Shown: positions 42,180 to 50,596, counted from the first letter of the stretch. The stretch: 64,000 nucleotides of DNA from Oscillospiraceae bacterium (GCA_003343845.1 QAKK01000008.1:11381-75380); one strand, 5' to 3'. The notes: generated from the sequence alone by a model not told the origin. Numbers and translations: made by a program.

Positions 42180-44571
42180 TTTCAAATCAATCGAACTCAA
42201 GTGGCAGAAGTACTGGGAGGAGCACGACACCTTCAAAGCAGTGGATTTCAGCAAAAAGCCGAAGTTTTACGCGCTTGTCGAATTCCCGTACCCCTCGGGC
42301 GCGGGCATGCACGTCGGACACATCAAGGCATATTCGGGGCTTGAGGTCGTCAGCCGCAAGCGCCGCCTGGAGGGCTACAATGTCCTGTTTCCGATCGGCT
42401 TTGACGCCTACGGTCTGCCGACCGAGAATACCGCGATCAAGACCGGCGTTCACCCCCGCAAGGTCACGGACAACAACATCAAGAAGTTCACAAATCAGCT
42501 GAAACGCGTCGGCTTTTCCTTTGACTGGTCGCGCGTGATCGACACGACCGACGAGGACTACTATCACTGGACGCAGTGGATCTTCCTCAAGATGTATGAG
42601 CACGGGCTGGTTTTCCGCGACAAGACGCTGGTCAACTATTGCCCGAGCTGCAAGGTCGTTCTGTCCAACGAGGATTCGCAGGGCGGTCATTGCGACATCT
42701 GCCACAGCGAGATCGTGCAGAAGACCAAGGAGGTTTGGTATCTCCGCATCACCGAATATGCCGACAAGCTGCTTGCAGGGCTGGACGAGGTCAACTACCT
42801 GCCGAATATCAAACTGCAGCAGCAGAACTGGATCGGCAAGTCGACCGGCGCATTCGTCGATTTCAAGGTCAAGGAAAACGGCGAGAAACTGCGTGTGTAC
42901 ACCACGCGCCCCGATACGCTCTACGGCGTGACCTTCATGGTCATCGCGCCCGAGCATCCGATGATCGAAAAGTACCGTGACTCGATCCGGAATATCGACG
43001 CGCTTGATGCCTACAAGGCGGAATGTGCCAAGAAGAGCGAGTTTGAGCGCACGCAGCTGGTCAAGGACAAGACCGGTGTGAAGATTGAGGGGCTGACAGG
43101 CATCAACCCGATCACCGAAAAGGAAGTCCCGATCTATATCTCCGACTATGTCATGATGGGCTACGGCACCGGTGCGATCATGGCGGTTCCCGCACATGAC
43201 AGCCGCGATTACGACTTTGCCAAGAAGTTCGGCATCGACATCATCCCGGTCATCAAGGGCGGCGACATCGAGAAGGAAGCCTACACAGGCGACGGTGAGA
43301 TGATCAACTCCGGCAGCCTCGACGGTATTACCAACAAGAAGGATGCCATCGAGGCGATGCTGAAGGTCATCGCCGAGAAGGGCTGCGGCGAGCGCGGCGT
43401 ACAGTATAAGATGAAGGACTGGGCGTTCAACCGCCAGCGTTACTGGGGCGAGCCGATCCCGATCGTGCACTGCCCGAAGTGCGGAATCGTACCTGTTCCG
43501 TATGACGAGCTGCCGCTGAAGCTGCCGCCTGTCGAGAACTTCGAGCCGGGTGCGGATGGCGAAAGCCCGCTTGCCAAGATCGACTCTTTCGTGCACTGCA
43601 AGTGCCCGAAGTGCGGCGGCGAAGCGCGCCGCGAGACCGACACCATGCCTCAATGGGCAGGCTCGTCCTGGTACTTCTTGCGCTACTGCGACCCGCACAA
43701 CCATGATGCGTTTGCGGCGCAGGATAAGCTGAAATACTGGATGCCTGTTGACTGGTATAACGGCGGCATGGAGCATGTCACCCGCCATATGATCTATTCG
43801 CGCTTCTGGCATAAGTTCCTCTATGACATCGGCGAAGTGCCGGTGGATGAGCCGTATGCCAAGCGCACGGCACAGGGGCTGATCCTCGGACCGGACGGCG
43901 AGAAGATGAGCAAGTCCAAGGGCAATGTCGTGGATCCGAACGATGTTGTGGATGTGTACGGCGCGGATGTGCTGCGCGTATATGTGCTGTTCATGGGTGA
44001 CTATGAGCAGGCGGCGCCCTGGAACGAGGACAGCATGAAGGGCTGCAAGCGCTTCCTCGACCGCGTCTGGGGGCTTCAGGACATTCTCACGGACGGCGAT
44101 GCGTACCGCCCGGAGATGACTGCCGTGATGCACAGAACCATCAAGAAGGTTTCCGAGGACATCGAGGCGATGAAGTTCAACACCGCGATCGCCGCCATGA
44201 TGACCCTGCTCAATACGATCTATGAAAACGGTGCTGTCAACCGTGCCGAGTACGGCGCGTTCCTGCGCATTCTCAATCCCTTTGCGCCGCATATGACCGA
44301 AGAGATCTATCAGAATATATTCGGCAAGATTTTGAGCGAGCAGTCCTGGCCCGCCTATGACGACGCACTCTGCGTGGAGAAGACGGTGGAGATGGCGGTG
44401 CAGGTCAACGGCAAGCTGCGCGGCAGAATCCGCGTGCCCACCGATGCCGATGCCGAGACTGTGCTGAACGCCGTCAAGGCAGATGAGAGCGTCGGCGCGG
44501 CGCTTGTCGGCAAAACGGTCATCAAGGAGATCGTCGTGCCGAACAAGATCGTCAATCTTGTCGTAAAATAA
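42160..44571 (+). CDS. leuS: Leucyl-tRNA synthetase
   Basis: An 803-residue class I synthetase. The HIGH-type motif is in PYPSGAGMHVGHIKAY (residues about 41-56) and KMSKS is in GEKMSKSKGNVV; a CP1 editing domain (about 220-400) carries TRPDTLYGVTFMV. A zinc-type CPKCG pair and the C-terminal anticodon-binding part complete it. It overlaps rsfS by 20 nt, and no T-box leader was seen, so it is probably read from the upstream promoter rather than controlled by leucine tRNA. Confidence 0.97.
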   Translation: MKQAKYDFKSIELKWQKYWEEHDTFKAVDFSKKPKFYALVEFPYPSGAGMHVGHIKAYSGLEVVSRKRRLEGYNVLFPIGFDAYGLPTENTAIKTGVHPRKVTDNNIKKFTNQLKRVGFSFDWSRVIDTTDEDYYHWTQWIFLKMYEHGLVFRDKTLVNYCPSCKVVLSNEDSQGGHCDICHSEIVQKTKEVWYLRITEYADKLLAGLDEVNYLPNIKLQQQNWIGKSTGAFVDFKVKENGEKLRVYTTRPDTLYGVTFMVIAPEHPMIEKYRDSIRNIDALDAYKAECAKKSEFERTQLVKDKTGVKIEGLTGINPITEKEVPIYISDYVMMGYGTGAIMAVPAHDSRDYDFAKKFGIDIIPVIKGGDIEKEAYTGDGEMINSGSLDGITNKKDAIEAMLKVIAEKGCGERGVQYKMKDWAFNRQRYWGEPIPIVHCPKCGIVPVPYDELPLKLPPVENFEPGADGESPLAKIDSFVHCKCPKCGGEARRETDTMPQWAGSSWYFLRYCDPHNHDAFAAQDKLKYWMPVDWYNGGMEHVTRHMIYSRFWHKFLYDIGEVPVDEPYAKRTAQGLILGPDGEKMSKSKGNVVDPNDVVDVYGADVLRVYVLFMGDYEQAAPWNEDSMKGCKRFLDRVWGLQDILTDGDAYRPEMTAVMHRTIKKVSEDIEAMKFNTAIAAMMTLLNTIYENGAVNRAEYGAFLRILNPFAPHMTEEIYQNIFGKILSEQSWPAYDDALCVEKTVEMAVQVNGKLRGRIRVPTDADAETVLNAVKADESVGAALVGKTVIKEIVVPNKIVNLVVK

Positions 44572-44593
44572 TCCGAAATATTTTGTTTTACTC

Positions 44594-44622
44594 TTGACAT
44601 TTGCCTTTGCACTCGATATAAT
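44594..44622 (+). promoter_or_regulatory. Perfect consensus sigma-A promoter of rpsU
   Basis: TTGACA at 44594-44599, a 17-nt spacer and TATAAT at 44617-44622, matching both consensus hexamers exactly. Confidence 0.93.
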
Positions 44623-44640
44623 ATAGTGTAAGCATTGTTT

Positions 44641-44657
44641 GTTGAGCTTTGCTCAAC
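44641..44657 (+). promoter_or_regulatory. 5' untranslated hairpin of rpsU
   Basis: gttgagc pairs with gctcaac around a ttt loop (7-bp stem), between the promoter and the gggaggg ribosome binding site. A possible regulatory or stabilising element; function inferred. Confidence 0.5.
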
Positions 44658-44678
44658 GGCGAGGGGAGGGAAAAAACG

Positions 44679-44855
44679 ATGGCAGAAATCAGAGTTAAGG
44701 AAAACGAGACTCTTGACAGCGCTCTTCGCCGCTTTAAACGTCAGTGCGCAAGATCCGGTGTGCTTACCGAGCTCCGTAAAAGAGAGCATTACGAGAAGCC
44801 CAGCGTAAAGCGTAAGAAGAAGTCTGAGGCAGCACGCAAGCGCAAGTACAAGTAA
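44679..44855 (+). CDS. rpsU: 30S ribosomal protein S21
   Basis: A 58-residue basic protein, the normal length, starting MAEIRVKENETLDSALRRFKR and ending in a Lys/Arg-rich tail. The ATG follows gaggggaggg by 8 nt; the open frame extends 10 codons further up through the ribosome binding site and is not real there. It is flanked by a perfect promoter and a strong terminator, so it is a monocistronic unit. Confidence 0.97.
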   Translation: MAEIRVKENETLDSALRRFKRQCARSGVLTELRKREHYEKPSVKRKKKSEAARKRKYK

Positions 44856-44860
44856 TCGTT

Positions 44861-44893
44861 AAAAAAAGAGGAAGCATTGCTTCCTCTTTTTTT
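44861..44893. terminator. Terminator after rpsU, bidirectional
   Basis: A 15-bp stem of seven A plus gaggaagc and its complement, loop att, with A and T runs on both ends. It serves rpsU on the plus strand and the 44906 gene on the minus strand. Confidence 0.93.
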
Positions 44894-44905
44894 ATGCCAT
44901 CTCGG

Positions 44906-45349
44906 TTATTTGGCAAGCCCGTCTTTTGCCAGTGCCTTTGCCGCGTCGGTGAATTTCGCATCCGTCGGCGCCGGGTCTTCGAAACGCATGGTCGGGCGCG
45001 ACAGGAAGGGCACAAGTGCCTCCCACAGCGCGCGGTCTTCGCCGGTAAAGCCGTTTTCATAGGACTTCGATGCCCAGATGGCGGCAAGGTCGGGCAGTGC
45101 GGTATAGACGGTCACATAGTCCTCGTCGAGGATGGTGGCAAAGTGCTCGTCGTAGTAGCGGCGGCGCATAAAGTTGGAAAAATAGGTCAGTGCCCGCGCG
45201 GTCACGTCAAGGATCACGGATTTTTCATCCGTCGAGTCGCTCCTGCCGCAGAATTTGTAGACGTTGAAGTCCTGATGGTTGTAGAACAGGAACGACCAGC
45301 CGGTTGCATTTTTTGCAGGGCAGGTGCCGACAAATAAACGGTATTCCAT
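44906..45349 (-). CDS. Unknown protein with a probable degenerate RNase H-like fold
   Basis: A 147-residue protein that I do not recognise by name. Its layout resembles RNase HI: LFVGTCPAKNATGWSFLFYN sits where YTDGSC..GGWG usually lies, SVILDVTARALTYF fits the helix with the second acid, YVTVYTALPDLAAIWAS fits the YTDSQYV strand-helix, and DAKFTDAAKALAKDGL fits the end helix. The first three catalytic acids appear replaced, so any binding role would be non-catalytic. The ATG follows aaggag. It lies 22 nt downstream of a MITE-like element on the minus strand and 257 nt after the fkbM-family gene. Confidence 0.7.
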   Translation of the reverse strand: MEYRLFVGTCPAKNATGWSFLFYNHQDFNVYKFCGRSDSTDEKSVILDVTARALTYFSNFMRRRYYDEHFATILDEDYVTVYTALPDLAAIWASKSYENGFTGEDRALWEALVPFLSRPTMRFEDPAPTDAKFTDAAKALAKDGLAK

Positions 45350-45371
45350 CTTAAAACTCCTTCTTTCTGTT

Positions 45372-45647
45372 TACCCTCGATTGACAAGGGCAGACACGGT
45401 TTTTCGGGGCTGAAACCGCACCTGACTTCGTTTTTCTCATTGGCGGGCTGATGCCCGCCTGCTTCGTCAGCCTCGTCCGGCACATTTTCCGCTCCCGAAA
45501 AACTCCCAAGGACTTTCCGGCGAGGAAAAACTTTAGTTGGCGAGGAAGAGGACGAAGGTGTGCCGACCGCCCACCGAGGACGATGACGATGTCCAGCGTC
45601 AACTTTTTACCGCCGGAAAGCGTATTTGCCCTTGTCAATCGAGGGTA
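45372..45647. mobile_element. MITE-like element with 21-bp terminal inverted repeats
   Basis: The sequence at 45372-45392 (taccctcgattgacaagggca) is repeated exactly in reverse complement at 45627-45647, with 234 nt between. Each end begins with TA, so the structure can be read as 19-bp inverted repeats starting ccctcg, inserted at a duplicated TA as for IS630/Tc1-mariner-type non-autonomous elements. The inside has an internal hairpin (45442-45459, ggcgggc with gcccgcc) and no convincing gene. The right end forms the last 13 codons of the fkbM-family gene. The repeat itself is seen; mobility is inferred. Confidence 0.5.
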
Positions 45648-46716
45648 CCGTTGCGTACAGATTGATGTCCCATGCCGGGACGTAGGGAAAGCGGCGCAGC
45701 CGCAGCTCATAAAAGGGGAACTGACCGTGCAGCAGCAGCGGCAGGTCAAACAGGTCTTCGCTTCTGTGGTAAGCGGAGACGAGCAGATCGGGGCGGCGGT
45801 GCAGAATCGTCTCGCGGGAGCCGAGCAGCGCTTCACGCTCCGCACCCTCTACATCGTATTTGATGTAGTCGGCGGGCACCCCGAGGCTGTCCACGGTGTC
45901 AAGCGGCACGGTATCGCTCCCTCCCGCCTTGGTTGCGGAATTGCGGTTGCCCTCGGCAGAGAACGTCGTATCCCCTTTTTCGCTCCATGCGCAGAAGCGG
46001 AAGGGCAGCACTTTGGCTGCGGTTTCCTCCTCAGCATAAGCGGTGAGTTTTTTGTAGCTGCGCCTGTCCGGCTCAATGGCATAGATCGTTTTCGCATGCG
46101 GGCATGCGGCGATGAATTTTCGCGCCGTGTCGCCGTTGTACGCACCTGCGTCCACCATGGTCTCATAGTGTGCAAAGTTGAGGATTGAAGCCTCGCAGTC
46201 CGGCGCGCTTGTCGCCGCGCGCAGGTATTCAAGTTTTCCGGTCAGCTTGTAGCGGACAAGCTCACCGAAGATGCGTTTCGATTCTTCATCGCAGAGCAGG
46301 TCATATGCCGCGCGGAATTTGTCGTAATTCTCCCTGTAAAACTGCCTTGTGAACAGCGTGCTGCCCTCCGCAACCGGCACGTCCGGCGCGTAGAGTTCGC
46401 GTTCGGCGTCCAGCGCATCGAACCGCGCCAGCACCTCCGGCAGGGAAGAGCCGAAGGACAAAAGCACGATGAAATCTTCGTATTTTGCCGCGACCTCGGC
46501 ATAGGTCAGCACGGTCTTACCGTGAAAGGCGTGCCCGCGCACAAAGCCGTCGCTGGCAAAGACGTCTGCCGCTTCGACGCCGTGCCGCTTCAGCGCGGCA
46601 AGGATCTTGTCCGCGCCGTTGCCCATGCCGTACAGCACGACAGGCTTGTCCGTATGCGCAAGCCGCTCCCACAGGTCGGCGGAGACGGCGTCGGGCGCGG
46701 GAAGAAAATCGTTCAC
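45607..46716 (-). CDS. FkbM family methyltransferase
   Basis: A 369-residue protein. The N-terminal part has a Rossmann-like VVLYGMGNGADKILAALK, and the C-terminal part is a SAM-dependent FkbM fold with VDAGAYNGDTARKF, YAIEPDRRSYKKL and DYIKYDVEGAEREALLG. Such proteins methylate sugars or other small groups; the substrate is unknown. The GTG start follows ggagg by 8 nt. The last residues (SIDKGKYAFRR) come from the inverted repeat of the adjacent element, so the original C terminus was probably different and slightly shorter. Confidence 0.88.
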   Translation of the reverse strand: MNDFLPAPDAVSADLWERLAHTDKPVVLYGMGNGADKILAALKRHGVEAADVFASDGFVRGHAFHGKTVLTYAEVAAKYEDFIVLLSFGSSLPEVLARFDALDAERELYAPDVPVAEGSTLFTRQFYRENYDKFRAAYDLLCDEESKRIFGELVRYKLTGKLEYLRAATSAPDCEASILNFAHYETMVDAGAYNGDTARKFIAACPHAKTIYAIEPDRRSYKKLTAYAEEETAAKVLPFRFCAWSEKGDTTFSAEGNRNSATKAGGSDTVPLDTVDSLGVPADYIKYDVEGAEREALLGSRETILHRRPDLLVSAYHRSEDLFDLPLLLHGQFPFYELRLRRFPYVPAWDINLYATVPSIDKGKYAFRR

Positions 46717-46730
46717 CCGTGAGTCCTCCC

Positions 46731-46759
46731 TTGATTTTTGGTGCTTCCTGTGCTATACT
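46731..46759 (+). promoter_or_regulatory. Sigma-A promoter of the HIT gene
   Basis: TTGATT at 46731-46736 and TATACT at 46754-46759 with a 17-nt spacer and extended TGC. It lies in the divergent gap between the fkbM-family gene and the HIT gene. Confidence 0.75.
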
Positions 46760-46792
46760 TTAGAAAAAGCAGTTTGAAAGGAAGTTTTGAAT

Positions 46793-47134
46793 ATGGATTG
46801 TCTGTTTTGCAAGATTGCCACGGGCGAGATCCCGTCGACGAAAGTCTATGAGGATGAGACGGTGTATGCTTTCCGCGATATTAACCCGCAGGCGCCCGTG
46901 CATGTTGTCATCATTCCGAAAAAGCATATTGCGTCCTCGGCGGATGAGATCACCGCGGCAAACAGCGGCACGATCGCCGCACTGTTTGAGGCGATTCCGA
47001 AGGTTGCAAAGGCAGCGGGGCTGACAGGCGGCTACCGCATCGTCAACAACTGCGGACCGGATGCCTGCCAGTCGGTGCAGCACATTCATTTTCATCTGCT
47101 CGGCGGCAAGCAGCTTGCCGATTCGATGGCATAA
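46793..47134 (+). CDS. HIT family nucleotide-binding protein
   Basis: A 113-residue histidine-triad protein of the HinT type, hydrolysing nucleoside phosphoramidates or similar. DCLFCKIATGEIPSTKVYED is the family start, and HIHFHLLGGKQLA carries the His triad. The ATG at 46793 is 8 nt after aaggaag; a TTG two codons upstream is possible. It is transcribed from its own promoter, with a terminator shared with lysC. Confidence 0.93.
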   Translation: MDCLFCKIATGEIPSTKVYEDETVYAFRDINPQAPVHVVIIPKKHIASSADEITAANSGTIAALFEAIPKVAKAAGLTGGYRIVNNCGPDACQSVQHIHFHLLGGKQLADSMA

Positions 47135-47152
47135 AGGAAAGAAAAAGTCGAG

Positions 47153-47178
47153 AAGCCTTCCCACATGGGAAGGCTTTT
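47153..47178. terminator. Bidirectional terminator between HIT and lysC
   Basis: aagccttccc with gggaaggctt (10 bp), loop acat, then tttt on the plus side. lysC ends 4 nt away on the other strand. Confidence 0.82.
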
Positions 47179-47181
47179 CGC

Positions 47182-48498
47182 TTATCTGATAAATTCGTCG
47201 TAGATGGCTTTAACCGTCTTCTCGTAGTCGGCTTCTTCCACGCCGATGATGATGTTCAGCTCGCTCGAACCCTGGTCGATGGTGCGGATGTTGATGCCCG
47301 CGCGACTGACGGCGTTGAAGATGCGCGCTGCCGTACCTTTGGAACGCGCCATGCCGCGACCCACGATGGCGATCAGCGCAAGACCGTCCTCGATGCCGAC
47401 GGCGTCCGGCGTGGTCTTGAGGCAGATGCCGCGCACGATCTGGTCGCGGATCTTGTCGATATAGGCGGTGTTGACCACCACGCTCATCGTGTCGATGCCG
47501 GAGGGCAGATGCTCAAACGGAATGTTGAAGTCTTCAAGCACGGACAGCACCTTGCGTCCGAAGCCGATCTCCGCGTTCATCAGATCCTTTTCGATGTTGA
47601 TGACCGAGAAGCCCTTCTTGCCCGCGATGCCGGTGACGACATCGTCCGAGGAAAACTCCGACGTGGTGGCGACGATCATTGTGCCGCGGTCGGTGGGCGC
47701 ATTGGTGTTCTTGATATTGATCGGAATCCCCGCAAAACGAACCGGGAAGATCGCCTCTTCGTGCAGCACGGTCGCGCCCATGTAGGAGAGCTCGCGCAGC
47801 TCACGGTAGGTGATGGTCTCGATGGTCTTCGGATTGTCCACGATGCGGGGATCTGCCATCAGAAAGCCCGAGACGTCTGTCCAGTTTTCGTAGACGTCGG
47901 CATGGACGGCGCGCGCCACGATGGAGCCGGTCACGTCCGAGCCGCCGCGCGAGAAGGTCTTGATCGTGCCGTTCGGCATTGAACCGTAGAAACCGGGGAT
48001 GACCGCCTGCTTGTGGTTGCGCAGGATCGCGGAGAGCGTCACATTGGTGCGGTCGGCATCAAATGTGCCGTTGTCTTGAAAATAGATCACGGTTGCGGCG
48101 TCGATGAAGTCGAAACCGAGGTAATTGGCGAGGATGATGCCGTTTAAGTATTCACCGCGGCTTGCCGCATAGTCACGACCGGGCTGGTGCATGAACGCGC
48201 CCTTGATGCGGTCGTATTCCTTTGTCAGGTCCAGCGACAGACCGAGGTCTTTGATAATCGCCTCATAGCGCTCGATGATGCGGTCAAAATCCGCGTCGAA
48301 TTCCTCGCCGCGCATTGCCTTTTCAAAGCAGGCGTAGAGCATGTCGGTGACTTTGGTGTCGTCTTTCGTGCGCTTGCCGGGGGCAGAGGGGACAACGTAT
48401 CGTCTGGCGGGGTCTTCATGAATGATCTCGGCTACTTTGCGGAAGTGTTCCGCATCGGCGAGCGAAGAACCGCCGAATTTGATGACTTTTACTTGCAT
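47182..48498 (-). CDS. lysC: Aspartate kinase
   Basis: A 438-residue enzyme making aspartyl phosphate, the first step toward lysine, threonine, methionine and diaminopimelate. The kinase domain has VKVIKFGGSSLAD, FSRGGSDVTGSIVA and the NWTDVSGFLMADPR loop; two C-terminal ACT domains (about 305-438) with SVINIEKDLMNAEIGF and LALIAIVGRGMARSKGTAARIF sense an end product. No lysine riboswitch was seen upstream. It has a perfect consensus promoter and a tandem 10-bp repeat at the transcript start. No other lysine pathway gene lies nearby. Confidence 0.94.
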   Translation of the reverse strand: MQVKVIKFGGSSLADAEHFRKVAEIIHEDPARRYVVPSAPGKRTKDDTKVTDMLYACFEKAMRGEEFDADFDRIIERYEAIIKDLGLSLDLTKEYDRIKGAFMHQPGRDYAASRGEYLNGIILANYLGFDFIDAATVIYFQDNGTFDADRTNVTLSAILRNHKQAVIPGFYGSMPNGTIKTFSRGGSDVTGSIVARAVHADVYENWTDVSGFLMADPRIVDNPKTIETITYRELRELSYMGATVLHEEAIFPVRFAGIPINIKNTNAPTDRGTMIVATTSEFSSDDVVTGIAGKKGFSVINIEKDLMNAEIGFGRKVLSVLEDFNIPFEHLPSGIDTMSVVVNTAYIDKIRDQIVRGICLKTTPDAVGIEDGLALIAIVGRGMARSKGTAARIFNAVSRAGINIRTIDQGSSELNIIIGVEEADYEKTVKAIYDEFIR

Positions 48499-48530
48499 TT
48501 CAGTCTCCTTGCAGGGAAAATAGGTCTACA

Positions 48531-48550
48531 TTCAATATTATTCAATATTA
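48531..48550 (-). repeat. Tandem 10-bp repeat at the lysC transcript start
   Basis: ttcaatatta occurs twice in a row (48531-48550), reaching into the -10 box of the lysC promoter. A candidate operator or leader element; inferred from position. Confidence 0.55.
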
Positions 48551-48575
48551 TATGTAGGAAGAAAGCGGGTGTCAA
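48547..48575 (-). promoter_or_regulatory. Perfect consensus sigma-A promoter of lysC
   Basis: Minus strand TTGACA (48570-48575), a 17-nt spacer and TATAAT (48547-48552), 48 nt upstream of the ATG. The ABC gene on the same strand ends 10 nt upstream. Confidence 0.9.
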
Positions 48576-48584
48576 GCCGCAAAT

Positions 48585-50459
48585 TCAACAGTTTTCGAGG
48601 TACTTCTCGGCTTGCAGTGTAAAGAGTTTATAATACGCGCCGCCTTTTTCCATCAGCGTCTTGTGATCGCCCTCCTCGATGATCCTGCCGCGCTGCATGA
48701 CAATGATGTCGTCGGCGTCTGTTGCGGAGGAGAGACGGTGCGAGACGAAGACGGTGGTCTTGCCAGCGCGCAGGGTGTCAAACTGGCGGAAGATCTCCGC
48801 CTCCGCCATCGGGTCGAGCGAAGCGGTCGGCTCGTCGAGGATCAGAATCTCCGCATCCTTGTAGAAGGCGCGCGCGATCGAAACCTTCTGCCATTGCCCG
48901 ATCGAGAGATCTACGGCATCGTCCTCAAAGAAACGCATCAGCGGGGTGTCGTACCCGCGCGGCAGCCGCTCGATAAACTCATCCGCGCAGCTCTGCTTGG
49001 CTGCGTATTCGAGACGCGCCTCGTCCACGGGGCGGGTCGCGTCGCCGAAAGTGATGTTCTCCCGCAGCGAAACGGCGTATTTGGCAAAGTCCTGAAAGAC
49101 GATGCCGAAGAGGTCGTACAGCTCGCCCACATCGTATTCTTTGATATTTACCCCGTCGAGCAGGATCTCGCCCTCGGTCGGGTCGTAAAGTCTTGTCATC
49201 AGCTTGATGAGCGTGGTTTTGCCCGCGCCGTTCAGCCCGACGAGCACATAGGATTTGCCGCCCTCCAGCTTAAAGCTGACGCGGTCGATCACGCGGGTCT
49301 CGGTGCCCGGATAGGCAAAGCTGACGTTGCAAAATTCGATCGTGTGCGGAATACCGTTCTCCGGCTTCCGAGGCGGATCAACCGACGGGACGACGGTCGG
49401 CTCGACCTTGAGATAGTCGATCATGTTGTCAATGAAGAGCGTGCCCTCGTAGATAGTGGAGGAGTTGTTGACCAGGGCGGCAATGCCGCTGAGGATGGAG
49501 GTCAGCGCGCCGGTGTAGATGGTGTAGTCACCGACCGGCATGTTGTCAAAGCAGACCTTGTATGCGATGAACAGGAAGAAAGCGCAGTTCACCAGCGTGG
49601 ACGCAATGTGCACGAGAATATGCAGCAGATCCTCACGCAGAAAAATCTTCTTGATCCCGGTGTAATATGCCTTGAACAGCGTCTTGTAGCGGTCGATAAA
49701 AATATCGTGCAGGCGCAGGAGTTTGACTTCCTTGACCTGATCCTTGTTGGTCAGAATGTTTGCGCAGTAGTTCATTCGCCGCCGCTCGTTGGTGTGCGCC
49801 TTGATGTACTTGTAGGAGATCTTCTTGTATTTGAAGTTGATCACGGCGGAGGGCAGACTGAGGATGACAATGCCGAGCGGGATCAGCGGGCTGACCGCGC
49901 CGAGCAGCACCGTGAAACTGACCGTGCTGATCAGCTTGCTGCAGAAGGACAGCATCGCATTGATGATGGAGACCGGGCGCGAGGATGCCTCGGCGCGTGC
50001 ATTCTCCAGCTTTTCGTAGAAGGAGGGAAGATCGAAGTTGGCGAGGTCGACTTCCTTGGCTTTCTTGGCAAGCACGGTCTTGATGTGCCCGGTGACCAGC
50101 AGACCCGCAAGGTGCGTCATGGTTCCGCTGAGGCGCGACGTGACGCGCGACAGGATCATGTAGGCAAGTTGCAGAACCAGCAGAAAGACGATACGACCGA
50201 GATTCTCCACGGAATGCGTCCCCGCAATCTCCACAAGGATATTGATGAGATTGCCGGCGATAAACGCCTGCGCCAACGGGAACACGCCGTCCAGCACGCT
50301 GAGCGCAACCATTCCGCAGAGCAGGGCGGGGTTGGCATCCCAGACCAGTCTGACGATAAACAGCAGATGCCCTGCGGCGGATCGGATCTTTTTCGGCAGC
50401 GGTTCGGTGCGGATGCGTTCTTCATTGATGCTGGAGTCGCGACGATCGGAATAACCCAT
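48585..50459 (-). CDS. ABC exporter (fused membrane and ATPase domains)
   Basis: A 624-residue ABC transporter half-molecule: six spans in about 1-340 and an ATPase domain from about 370. Walker A is GLNGAGKTT (about 408-416), the Q loop is VFQDF, and Walker B is ILILDEPTASLDP. The signature is DLSIGQWQK (about 517-525), a variant of LSGGQ. The exported substrate is unknown; peptide or drug export is typical. The start at 50459 has cgagg 9 nt before it. The open frame runs upstream through the promoter, so earlier ATGs are rejected. Confidence 0.9.
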   Translation of the reverse strand: MGYSDRRDSSINEERIRTEPLPKKIRSAAGHLLFIVRLVWDANPALLCGMVALSVLDGVFPLAQAFIAGNLINILVEIAGTHSVENLGRIVFLLVLQLAYMILSRVTSRLSGTMTHLAGLLVTGHIKTVLAKKAKEVDLANFDLPSFYEKLENARAEASSRPVSIINAMLSFCSKLISTVSFTVLLGAVSPLIPLGIVILSLPSAVINFKYKKISYKYIKAHTNERRRMNYCANILTNKDQVKEVKLLRLHDIFIDRYKTLFKAYYTGIKKIFLREDLLHILVHIASTLVNCAFFLFIAYKVCFDNMPVGDYTIYTGALTSILSGIAALVNNSSTIYEGTLFIDNMIDYLKVEPTVVPSVDPPRKPENGIPHTIEFCNVSFAYPGTETRVIDRVSFKLEGGKSYVLVGLNGAGKTTLIKLMTRLYDPTEGEILLDGVNIKEYDVGELYDLFGIVFQDFAKYAVSLRENITFGDATRPVDEARLEYAAKQSCADEFIERLPRGYDTPLMRFFEDDAVDLSIGQWQKVSIARAFYKDAEILILDEPTASLDPMAEAEIFRQFDTLRAGKTTVFVSHRLSSATDADDIIVMQRGRIIEEGDHKTLMEKGGAYYKLFTLQAEKYLENC

Positions 50460-50493
50460 GCGGACATACCTCGGCATTTCAAGATTAACTACC

Positions 50494-50522
50494 ATTATAT
50501 CATAAATACCGAATAAAAACAA
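50494..50522 (-). promoter_or_regulatory. Sigma-A promoter of the ABC exporter
   Basis: Minus strand TTGTTT (50517-50522), a 17-nt spacer and TATAAT (50494-50499). It lies in the open frame upstream of the chosen start, which is why 50459 is preferred. Confidence 0.75.
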
Positions 50523-50538
50523 GATTTTTCGGAAGACC

Positions 50539-50567
50539 TTGCAATCCGCGCGTATTTCCGCTACAAT
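50539..50567 (+). promoter_or_regulatory. Sigma-A promoter of the DUF1015 gene
   Basis: TTGCAA at 50539-50544 and TACAAT at 50562-50567 with a 17-nt spacer. Divergent from the ABC promoter; the two -35 boxes are 16 nt apart. Confidence 0.78.
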
Positions 50568-50596
50568 AGAGAAAAACGGTTTTTCGAGGTGCGGAC

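Noticed and set aside
48499..48584. Lysine riboswitch before lysC
   Set aside because: The 86-nt gap is too short and lacks the L-box sequence; it holds a promoter and tandem repeat.
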